Positions 9,754 to 16,585 of a DNA stretch of 64,000 nt are shown piece by piece. Position 1 is the first letter of the stretch; each line of letters opens with the position of its first letter. Source of the stretch: JAATFS01 sp037145635 (GTDB lineage: Bacteria; Pseudomonadota; Gammaproteobacteria; Xanthomonadales; Xanthomonadaceae); assembly GCA_037145635.1 (NCBI GenBank), contig JBBCXB010000001.1, forward strand, positions 1,178,001 to 1,242,000, given 5' to 3'. The position numbers were made by a program, and so were the translations under genes. The notes beneath the pieces were generated by a model. It saw only the letters and a program-made list of their open reading frames with translations. It searched no databases and was not told the DNA's origin.

Positions 9754-11243
9754 GTCTGTACGTAGGGTTGGACGTGGGCACGCAGAGCGTGAAGCTGGTG
9801 GCCTACGACCCGCAGCGGCGCGAGGTGGTCGCCACCGTCGCCGCGCCGATGGCGCTGGTCAGCCGCGACGACGGCACCCGCGAGCAGCAGGCGCGGTGGT
9901 GGATCGACGGCATCGTGCACTGCTTCGGCGGGCTCGACGCCGGGCTGCGCGCGCGCGTCCGCGGCATCGCCGTCTCCGGCCAGCAGCACGGCTTCGTGCC
10001 GGTCGCCGCCGACGGCTCGGTCACCGCGCCGGTGAAGCTGTGGTGCGACACCAGCACCCAGGCCGAGTGCGAGGCGATCATGGCCGCGGTGGGCGGCGTG
10101 GCCGGCAGCGTGGCCACGGCGGGCAACCCGATCCTGGCCGGCTACACCGCCTCCAAGCTGCCGTGGACGCGCAGCCACCGCCCCGAGGCGTACGCGGCGA
10201 TGGCCACGGTGATGCTGCCGCACGACTACGTGAACTTCTGGCTCACCGGCGAGCGCTTCGCCGAGGCCGGCGACGCCTCCGGCACCGGCTGGCTGGACGT
10301 GCGCACCCGGCAGTGGTCCGCGCCGATGCTCGAGGTGGTTGACCCGCTGCGCGACCTTGCCGCGGCGTTGCCGCCGCTGGTCGAGCCGGGCACGGTGTTC
10401 GCGCTGGCGCCGGCCGCGGCCGACACCCTCGGGCTGCCGGCCGGGGTGCGCGTCACCACCGGCGGCGGCGACAACATGATGGCGGCGATCGGCACCGGCA
10501 ACGTGCTTCCGGGGCGGCTGACGATGAGCCTGGGCACCTCGGGCACGCTGTTCGCCTATGCCGACCATCCGGTGGTGGACCCGGCGGCGCGCTGGGCCGC
10601 GTTCTGTTCCTCCAGCGGCGGCTGGCTGCCGCTGATCTGCACGATGAACTGCACCGTGGCCACCGAGACCGCGATGCGGCTGTTCGGGCTCGACCGCGCG
10701 CAGGCCGAGACCGCGGTGGCGTCCACGCCGCCAGGCGCCGACGGCCTGCTGATGCTGCCGTTCTTCAACGGCGAGCGCACCCCGGACCTGCCGGCCGCGC
10801 GCGGCTGCCTGTTCGGCATGGACCTGCACAACACCACGCCGGCGCACGTCTACCGCGCCGCGATGGAAGGCGCCACCTACAGCCTGCGCAACGGCTACGA
10901 CGCGTTCACCGCGGCCGGGCTGCGCTTCGACACCGTGCTGCTCACCGGCGGCGGCAGCCGCAGCGCGCAGTGGCGGCAGATGGTGGCCGACGTGTTCGAC
11001 CTGCCGGTCGTGGTGCCGCGCGAGCCGGAAGGGGCCGCCTACGGCGCCGCGCTGCAGGCGCTGTGGGCGTGCGAGCGCGCCGACGGCGGCGAGCCGGACC
11101 TGGCGACGCTGGTGCTGGCGCACCAGGCGGTCGACCCCGGGCTGTCGGCCACTCCCGATCCGCAGCGCGTCATGCGTTACCAGGCGCACTACCGTACTTT
11201 CCTGTCCCACCTGCATGCCGTCGGCCCGCTGTACGCCGGCTGA
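9750..11243 (+). CDS. xylB: xylulokinase
   Basis: 497-residue FGGY-family sugar kinase. The N-terminal ATP-binding segment is GLDVGTQSVKL; the substrate region carries SGQQHG; the catalytic base is Asp241 in TGGGDNMMAAIGTGN; the C-terminal phosphate-binding loop is LLTGGGSRSAQWRQM. It phosphorylates D-xylulose to xylulose 5-phosphate, which enters the pentose phosphate pathway. Length is normal for the family. The ATG at 9750 overlaps the fucosidase stop by 4 bases, which argues for translational coupling within the xyloglucan operon. It is followed after 28 bp by xylose isomerase, its pathway partner, which makes xylulose the substrate rather than another polyol or pentulose. Confidence 0.95.
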   Translation: MSLYVGLDVGTQSVKLVAYDPQRREVVATVAAPMALVSRDDGTREQQARWWIDGIVHCFGGLDAGLRARVRGIAVSGQQHGFVPVAADGSVTAPVKLWCDTSTQAECEAIMAAVGGVAGSVATAGNPILAGYTASKLPWTRSHRPEAYAAMATVMLPHDYVNFWLTGERFAEAGDASGTGWLDVRTRQWSAPMLEVVDPLRDLAAALPPLVEPGTVFALAPAAADTLGLPAGVRVTTGGGDNMMAAIGTGNVLPGRLTMSLGTSGTLFAYADHPVVDPAARWAAFCSSSGGWLPLICTMNCTVATETAMRLFGLDRAQAETAVASTPPGADGLLMLPFFNGERTPDLPAARGCLFGMDLHNTTPAHVYRAAMEGATYSLRNGYDAFTAAGLRFDTVLLTGGGSRSAQWRQMVADVFDLPVVVPREPEGAAYGAALQALWACERADGGEPDLATLVLAHQAVDPGLSATPDPQRVMRYQAHYRTFLSHLHAVGPLYAG

Positions 11244-11271
11244 TCCTTTCCCCGAGCAACAAGGAACCTCC

Positions 11272-12612
11272 ATGAGCACTTCCGTCTTCATCGGCGCCCG
11301 CGAATACTTCCCGGGCATCGGCCGCATCGCCTTCGAGGGCCGCGAGTCCGACAACCCGCTCGCGTTCAAGGTCTACGACGCCGGCAAGCGCGTCGGCGAC
11401 AAGACCATGGCCGAGCACCTGCGCTTCGCCGTGGCCTACTGGCACAGCTTCTGCGGCGACGGTGCCGACCCGTTCGGCCCCGGCTCGCGCGCCTACCCGT
11501 GGAACCAGCCGGCCACGCCGCTGGCGCGCGCCGAGGCCAAGGCCGACGCCGCGTTTGAGTTCTTCACCAAGCTCGGCGTGCCGTACTACTGCTTCCATGA
11601 CGTCGACCTGGCACCGGACGCCGAGGACATCGGCGAGTACGAGGCCAACCTGCGCCACATGGTGGCCATCGCCAAGCAGCGCCAGGCCGAGACCGGGATC
11701 AAGCTGCTGTGGGGCACCGCCAACCTGTTCAGCCATCCTCGCTACATGAACGGGGCCTCGACCAACCCGGACTTCGACGTGGTCGCGCGGGCCGCGGTGC
11801 AGGTCAAGGCCGCGCTCGACGCCACCGTCGAGCTGGGCGGCGAGAACTACGTGTTCTGGGGCGGCCGCGAAGGTTACGCCTGCCTGCACAACACCCAGAT
11901 GAAGCGCGAGCAGGCGCACATGGCGCGGTTCCTGACCATCGCCCGCGACTACGGCCGCAGCATCGGCTTCACCGGCAATTTCCTGATCGAGCCCAAGCCG
12001 ATGGAGCCGATGAAGCACCAGTACGACTTCGACAGCGCGACCGTGGTCGGCTTCCTGCGCCAGCACGGCCTGGACCAGGACTTCAAGCTCAACATCGAGG
12101 CCAACCACGCCACGCTGTCGGGCCACAGCTTCGAGCACGACCTGCAGGTGGCCGCCGACGCCGGCCTGCTCGGCAGCATCGACGCCAACCGCGGCAACCC
12201 GCAGAACGGCTGGGACACCGACCAGTTCCCGACCGACCTCTACGACACCGTCGGCGCGATGCTGGTGGTGCTGCGCCAGGGCGGCCTGGCCCCGGGCGGC
12301 CTGAACTTCGACGCCAAGGTGCGGCGCGAGTCCAGCGACGCCGAGGACCTGTTCATGGCCCACATCGGCGGCATGGACGCGTTCGCCCGCGGCCTGGAGG
12401 TCGCGCATGCGCTGCTGACGTCCTCGCCGCTGGAAGGCTGGCGCCGCGAGCGCTACGCCAGCTTCGACGGCGGGGCCGGCGCCGACTTCGCCGACGGCAG
12501 GAGCTCGCTGGCCGACCTGCACGCCCACGCCCGCGGCGCCGGCGAGCCGCAGCAGCGCAGCGGCCGCCAGGAAGCCTACGAGAACCTGATCAACCAGTAC
12601 CTGCTCCGCTGA
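11272..12612 (+). CDS. xylA: xylose isomerase (class II)
   Basis: 446-residue enzyme interconverting D-xylose and D-xylulose (also glucose/fructose). Class II markers are the length, an N-terminal extension before the barrel and YYCFHDVDLAP with catalytic His109, followed by VFWGGREGY, IEPKPMEPMKHQYD (metal ligand Glu, conserved Lys), NIEANHATLSGH and the second metal cluster SIDANRGN ... GWDTDQFP. AAGGAA at 11261-11266 precedes the ATG. Cytoplasmic; it supplies XylB. The gene sits between xylB and a sugar symporter gene and is the last catabolic enzyme of the xyloglucan block. Confidence 0.97.
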   Translation: MSTSVFIGAREYFPGIGRIAFEGRESDNPLAFKVYDAGKRVGDKTMAEHLRFAVAYWHSFCGDGADPFGPGSRAYPWNQPATPLARAEAKADAAFEFFTKLGVPYYCFHDVDLAPDAEDIGEYEANLRHMVAIAKQRQAETGIKLLWGTANLFSHPRYMNGASTNPDFDVVARAAVQVKAALDATVELGGENYVFWGGREGYACLHNTQMKREQAHMARFLTIARDYGRSIGFTGNFLIEPKPMEPMKHQYDFDSATVVGFLRQHGLDQDFKLNIEANHATLSGHSFEHDLQVAADAGLLGSIDANRGNPQNGWDTDQFPTDLYDTVGAMLVVLRQGGLAPGGLNFDAKVRRESSDAEDLFMAHIGGMDAFARGLEVAHALLTSSPLEGWRRERYASFDGGAGADFADGRSSLADLHAHARGAGEPQQRSGRQEAYENLINQYLLR

Positions 12613-12673
12613 CGCGGTCCCCGGCCGGCGCCCCGCGAGCGCCGGCCCTTCCTTGCACGACACAGGTGACTCC

Positions 12674-14101
12674 ATGTCCAGCGTTCCTCTCGACCGCACC
12701 GCCGTCGCCGGCGAAAACACCCGCTTCATCATCCTGATCAGTTGCGTCGCCACGATCGGCGGCTTCCTGTTCGGGTTCGACAGCGGCGTCATCAACGGCA
12801 CCGTCGACGGCCTCAAGCAGACCTTCCAGTCCAGCTCGGCGGGGATCGGCTTCGAGGTCGCCTCGATGCTGCTCGGCTGCGCGATCGGCGCCTTCTTCGC
12901 CGGCCGCCTGGCCGACCGCTGGGGACGCCGAGCGGTGCTGATCATCGCCGCGGCGCTGTTCCTGCTGTCGGCGCTGGGCGCCGGCGCGGCCCACAGCTCG
13001 GCGGTCTTCATCTTCGCCCGGGTCATGGGCGGGTTCGCGGTGGGCGCGGCCAGCGTGATGTCGCCGGCCTACATCGCCGAGGTCGCCTCGGCGCGCTACC
13101 GCGGCCGCCTGGCCACGGTGCAGCAGATCGCCATCATCAGCGGCCTGTTCTGCGCCTTCCTCAGCAACTGGCTGCTGGCCAAGGCGGCCGGCGCCTCGAC
13201 CCAGCCGCTGTGGCTGGGGCAGGAGGCCTGGCGCTGGATGTTCTGGATGCAGGCGATCCCGTCGCTGGTGTTCCTGCTGCTGCTGCTGGGGATCCCGGAA
13301 AGCCCGCGCTACCTGGTGGTCAAGGGCCGCCGCGACGAGGCCCTGGCAGTGCTGACCCGGCTGTACGGCGCGCGCGAGGCCCAGGCCAAGCTGGGCGAGA
13401 TCGCCGGCTCGCTGTCGGCCGACGCGCACCGCCCCCAGCTGTCGGACCTGGTGAACAAGGCCACCGGCAAAGTCCGCCCGATCGTGTGGATCGGCATCGG
13501 CCTGGCGGTGTTCCAGCAGCTGGTGGGCATCAACGTGGTGTTCTACTACGGCGCGGTGCTGTGGCAGGCGGTGGGCTTCTCCGAAAGCGACGCACTGCTG
13601 ATCAATGTGCTGTCCGGCGCGCTCAGCATCGGGGCCTGCCTGGTGACGGTGGTGCTGATCGACCGCATCGGCCGCAAGCCGCTGCTGTGGATCGGCTCGG
13701 CCGGCATGGCCGTGGCGCTGGCGCTGGTCACCTACGCCTTCGCCAGCGCCTCGCTGGATGCCCACGGCAAGCTGGCGATGGCCGGCGGGCTGGGCACCCT
13801 GGCGCTGGTGGCCGCCAACGTCTACGTGGTGTTCTTCAACATGTCGTGGGGCCCGGTGATGTGGGTGATGCTGGGCGAGATGTTCCCCAACCAGATCCGC
13901 GGCTCCGGCCTGGCGGTGGCGGGCGCGGCGCAGTGGACCTCCAATTTCGCCATCACCGTGACCTTCCCGATCCTGCTGGGCAGCATCGGCCTGGCCGGCG
14001 CCTACGGCATCTACACCGTGGCCGCATTCATCTCGGTGTTCTTCGTGCTGCGCTTCGTCTACGAGACCAAGGGCCGCGAGCTGGAGCAGATGGAGGGGTA
14101 G
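12674..14101 (+). CDS. xylE: MFS sugar:proton symporter, probably xylose
   Basis: 475-residue major facilitator of the sugar porter family, about 12 membrane segments. Family signatures: GGFLFGFDSGVINGT in TM1, the GRLADRWGRRAVL loop, VGAASVMSPAYIAEVASARYRGRL, PESPRYLVVKGR before the central loop, QQLVGINVVFYYG in TM7, LIDRIGRKPLL, and the final VYETKGRELEQME. It probably imports D-xylose (possibly glucose) across the inner membrane. ATG 2674-equivalent alternatives exist: a TTG at 12653 is in frame, but ATG 12674 gives the usual short N-terminus. Its place 61 bp after xylA supports xylose; the name xylE is by context and homology of signatures only. Confidence 0.85.
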   Translation: MSSVPLDRTAVAGENTRFIILISCVATIGGFLFGFDSGVINGTVDGLKQTFQSSSAGIGFEVASMLLGCAIGAFFAGRLADRWGRRAVLIIAAALFLLSALGAGAAHSSAVFIFARVMGGFAVGAASVMSPAYIAEVASARYRGRLATVQQIAIISGLFCAFLSNWLLAKAAGASTQPLWLGQEAWRWMFWMQAIPSLVFLLLLLGIPESPRYLVVKGRRDEALAVLTRLYGAREAQAKLGEIAGSLSADAHRPQLSDLVNKATGKVRPIVWIGIGLAVFQQLVGINVVFYYGAVLWQAVGFSESDALLINVLSGALSIGACLVTVVLIDRIGRKPLLWIGSAGMAVALALVTYAFASASLDAHGKLAMAGGLGTLALVAANVYVVFFNMSWGPVMWVMLGEMFPNQIRGSGLAVAGAAQWTSNFAITVTFPILLGSIGLAGAYGIYTVAAFISVFFVLRFVYETKGRELEQMEG

Positions 14102-14114
14102 GGGACGACCCTGG

Positions 14115-14150
14115 ATCCGTGCAGGCAGCCGGCGTGCTGCCTGCACGGAT
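14115..14150 (+). terminator. perfect 15-bp inverted repeat after the xyloglucan/xylose block
   Basis: Arms at 14115-14129 (ATCCGTGCAGGCAGC) and 14136-14150 pair perfectly around a 6-base loop, 14 bp after the symporter stop. There is no T-tract on either side, so it may be a Rho-associated or transcript-stabilising hairpin rather than a classical intrinsic terminator. Confidence 0.6.
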
Positions 14151-14203
14151 GGAGCGCGCGAGGCGGCCCCGCAGCCGCGAGCATCAGGGAGATAGCCGGA
14201 TTT

Positions 14204-14230
14204 TTGCCGCAAACGTCCTGTGGCTATACT
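14204..14230 (+). promoter_or_regulatory. candidate promoter of the MASE1-like gene
   Basis: TTGCCG (14204-14209), a 15-base spacer and TATACT (14225-14230) stand 51 bases before the ATG at 14282. The region is AT-rich compared with its surroundings. The spacing is short, so the -35 assignment is weak; the -10 is good. Confidence 0.45.
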
Positions 14231-14281
14231 CCAGGAAAGCGCCTGTGCGGATGGGCCGGGCGTACACCAAGGAGCGGATGT

Positions 14282-15841
14282 ATGCCCAGAGCACGGGAGA
14301 TCATGCAAGGACTGCTGATCAGCATCCTGTATTGCCCGACATTTCTTCTTTTGTGGTTCGGGTCGATCGACCAGTGGTACCTGCCGGCGGGCCTTCGGGT
14401 GGTAAGCCTGCTCTACCGACCCTATCGACAGTGGCCTTTCCTGCTGGTCGGCGACGCCGCCGCGATGCTGTGGCTGCGTGTGCCCCAGGGCGAGCATTAC
14501 GATCTGGCCTGGGTCTACCTCAGTCCGTTCCTGCATGCCCCCAGCGTGGCCTGCGTCATCTGGATCGTACGTGAGTACGGTCGTGGTCTGCTGGATGCTC
14601 CCAAGACGCTCGTCCCGGTCGCCGCCGTTTTCGCTGTCGCTAATGCTCTCTGCAGCATCGTTCTCAATACGCTGCTGGGAGGACCTTCCACCGACCCCAT
14701 GCCGGAGCTGCTGCTGCGGTACGCGTCGGGAAGCTATCTGGGCATACTGATGGTGTTGATGCCGGTGCTGCTGTGGAAGCGGGTGAACGTATCTCCGTTA
14801 CCCCCGTCCCTCATGCGTGACCTTGGGCTGGGCATCATGGCCACCCTGGTCATGTTCGTGATGCTCCGTTTTGCTTCGGGCCCGCTCGCACGGCAGCTGG
14901 GCCTGATCGCCATGCTGACTCCTACGGTCGTGCTCACTCTTCTGCATGGATGGCGGGGAGCGGCGTTCGGAACACTATTGGCCGGCTTCGCGTTGGAATT
15001 TTCATTGCCGCGGGTGCATCAGATCGGCTATTTCGACCAAACCGTGTTCAACGCTCAGCTCCTGCAGGTTGCAGCCACGATAGTGCTGTTTGCCTTTTCG
15101 GATCGTCTGCGGGCGCGGCGCTGGATCTCGGGTGTTGCCTCGGGTACGGGGGATCGAGAGAAGCCAGGCGCAAGGGAAAGTTACAGCAGGGAAAGTTACA
15201 GCGCCGCCGAGCGCTTGTTGCGCAACCGGGTGTTGGCGTATTCGGACGTAAACGTGGAACTCAACCGGATGCGCAAGCACCTGGTGAGCGAGCTGCGTGC
15301 TCGCGGACAGCATTCCTCGGCCATGGGGGTCATACGGTCGGGCGTCATCGAATCGCGGATGATGCAGGAGTATCTGGCGGTCCTTTATCCGCTTGAGGTC
15401 GAAACGCATGGGTTATACCGCGCGTTGCGCTCAGCCGCACTTGCGGGTTCATATGATGCACGGCTGGATCACGAGCTGAGGGGGGACTGCCGGCGGCTGT
15501 CACTCGATTTGCAGTTGGCGGCGTATCGCTGCGTCTTGAACGGGCTGGAGCTCTTGCAGCCGGCAGACTCATATCTCCTGCGCGGCCGCGCCTGGCGAAG
15601 CGCGCAGATGCAGGGGCTCGTCATTTGCCTGCACGTCGTTTCCAGGCGTTCCGACGCCGATGCGTTTCCGGACAAGGACATGGAGGAGGAGTTGCGGACA
15701 CGCATCGAAGCGCATGGCGGCCTTTTGAAGCGCCGCCATGCGTTGACTATGAGCTTTCTCTTGAGCGAGGGCATCCCGGTCGAAACGATGCGTCATCCGT
15801 CCGGCGACCGCGGATGGCTCCCTGCCGGCCATACCAGATGA
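14282..15841 (+). CDS. MASE1-like membrane protein with degenerate histidine-kinase-like C-terminus
   Basis: 519 residues. Residues ~10-290 form about eight hydrophobic segments with charged loops, in the manner of MASE1 sensor domains (for example LLVGDAAAMLWLR and LTLLHGWRGAAFGTLLAGF). A linker carries a duplicated RESYS. The last ~200 residues recall HisKA_3/HATPase kinases: LVSELRARGQHSSAMGVI sits where an H-box helix is expected but has Arg in place of the phospho-accepting His, and DLQLAAYRCVLNGLELL resembles an N-box without the Asn/His pattern; no G-box is visible. So a sensor pseudokinase or partner protein is inferred. AAGGAG at 14269-14274 sets the start. Base composition is clearly lower in GC than the neighbours, which suggests transfer or relaxed selection. 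No kinase or regulator partner lies next to it. Confidence 0.6.
   Translation: MPRAREIMQGLLISILYCPTFLLLWFGSIDQWYLPAGLRVVSLLYRPYRQWPFLLVGDAAAMLWLRVPQGEHYDLAWVYLSPFLHAPSVACVIWIVREYGRGLLDAPKTLVPVAAVFAVANALCSIVLNTLLGGPSTDPMPELLLRYASGSYLGILMVLMPVLLWKRVNVSPLPPSLMRDLGLGIMATLVMFVMLRFASGPLARQLGLIAMLTPTVVLTLLHGWRGAAFGTLLAGFALEFSLPRVHQIGYFDQTVFNAQLLQVAATIVLFAFSDRLRARRWISGVASGTGDREKPGARESYSRESYSAAERLLRNRVLAYSDVNVELNRMRKHLVSELRARGQHSSAMGVIRSGVIESRMMQEYLAVLYPLEVETHGLYRALRSAALAGSYDARLDHELRGDCRRLSLDLQLAAYRCVLNGLELLQPADSYLLRGRAWRSAQMQGLVICLHVVSRRSDADAFPDKDMEEELRTRIEAHGGLLKRRHALTMSFLLSEGIPVETMRHPSGDRGWLPAGHTR
15173..15202. repeat. tandem 15-bp duplication in the MASE1-like gene
   Basis: AGGGAAAGTTACAGC occurs twice back to back (15173-15187 and 15188-15202) and duplicates the five residues RESYS in the linker between membrane and C-terminal parts. 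The reading frame is kept. Confidence 0.9.
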
Positions 15842-15871
15842 AGCCGCTCGCCGTACGCTCTCGCAAGCTCA

Positions 15872-16159
15872 TCACGGCAGAGGACGCCTCCCCGGCGGGG
15901 CAGTTCGTGTGACCGCGTCGTTCTTGGCCCGGTCCGCGCTGGAGAATTTTTCGGGCCGGGTCGGCGCCTCCATTGCGACGGATGGAGGAGGGGCGGGCTG
16001 CGTTGTAGCAGGAGGTGCGGAAGCCGGAGCTGCGACACCCGCCGCACCGATCCCGATGCCACCACCACCGACACAACACTGGGCCGCAGCCCCGCCAGCA
16101 GAGCAAAGACCTGCCAGCATGGCGCCTAGCTTGAGGGCAAGGATTGCGTTTCTTTCCAT
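15872..16159 (-). CDS. small secreted Ala/Pro/Gly-rich protein, unknown function
   Basis: 95 residues, not recognised as a known family. MERNAILALKLGAMLAGL plus CSAGGAAAQ is a clear Sec signal peptide (cleavage near AAA-Q), followed by CCVGGGGIGIG, then an Ala/Pro-rich stretch and a charged tail. A strong Shine-Dalgarno (GGGGAGG) lies 7 bp before the ATG, which is the best argument that the gene is real. The two Cys right after the predicted cleavage site are notable. It converges on the MASE1-like gene, 30 bp between stops. A function cannot be given; a periplasmic or surface peptide is the most that the sequence supports. Confidence 0.55.
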   Translation of the reverse strand: MERNAILALKLGAMLAGLCSAGGAAAQCCVGGGGIGIGAAGVAAPASAPPATTQPAPPPSVAMEAPTRPEKFSSADRAKNDAVTRTAPPGRRPLP

Positions 16160-16379
16160 GATGCTGCCTCCCCGGCTTGGGGAAAACGCCTGCGATCCAG
16201 GCGGTCCTAAGGTATGCCTAAGCCGCTGGCCATGGTCGGCTCGGCCGGCGGCGCGACGATGCCCTTATCCGGTTTCCGATTCTTTCCCGGGCCCGGCTTG
16301 CAGGGCGCCATGGCCGTTCTGCGCGGCCAGGGTAGATATCGGGGAGCGCGCTGACCGGGCTCTCCAAAGCCCCAGACGC

Positions 16380-16404
16380 AAAAAGCCCCGCATCTGCGGG
16401 GCTT
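16380..16404 (-). terminator. intrinsic terminator of tRNA-Glu
   Basis: On the minus strand AAGCCCCGCA pairs with TGCGGGGCTT and is followed by a T5 run (complement of 16380-16384), 23 bases beyond the tRNA 3' end. A textbook Rho-independent terminator. Confidence 0.9.
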
Positions 16405-16426
16405 CTGGCTTACGGCGACACGAAGT

Positions 16427-16501
16427 TGGCGCTCCCTAGGGGACTCGAACCCCTGTTTTAGCCTTGAGAGGGCCACGTCCTAACCACTAGACGAAGGGAG
16501 C
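16427..16501 (-). tRNA. tRNA-Glu (anticodon CTC), CCA encoded
   Basis: 75 nt. On the minus strand the acceptor GCTCCCT pairs with AGGGAGC, followed by discriminator G and an encoded CCA. The D arm is TCTAGTGGTTAGGA; the anticodon loop CTCTCAA gives anticodon CTC, reading GAG; the T arm is CAGGGGTTCGAGTCCCCT. GAG is the dominant Glu codon in this high-GC genome, so a CTC isoacceptor makes sense. A TATAGT -10 lies upstream at 16529-16534 on the minus strand, and an intrinsic terminator follows. Confidence 0.97.
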
Positions 16502-16528
16502 GTTTGGTTCGTTGCTGCCGAGCGCGCT

Positions 16529-16536
16529 ACTATACT
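16529..16536. promoter_or_regulatory. overlapping divergent -10 elements (pcnB and tRNA-Glu)
   Basis: ACTATACT contains TATACT on the plus strand (towards pcnB) and TATAGT on the minus strand (towards tRNA-Glu, 28 bases from the tRNA 5' end). One symmetric hexamer may thus serve both directions. The -35 boxes are poor: TTGCTG at 16512-16517 on plus is only 13 bases away. Confidence 0.5.
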
Positions 16537-16585
16537 GGGGTCTTCGCCATTCGGCAATCCTGTAATCCCCTAGGGAAGCGCCACC

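Noticed and set aside
16207..16476. 89-codon minus-strand frame covering the tRNA-Glu 3' half and terminator
   Set aside because: Overlaps a clear tRNA and its terminator; no Shine-Dalgarno and no recognisable features.
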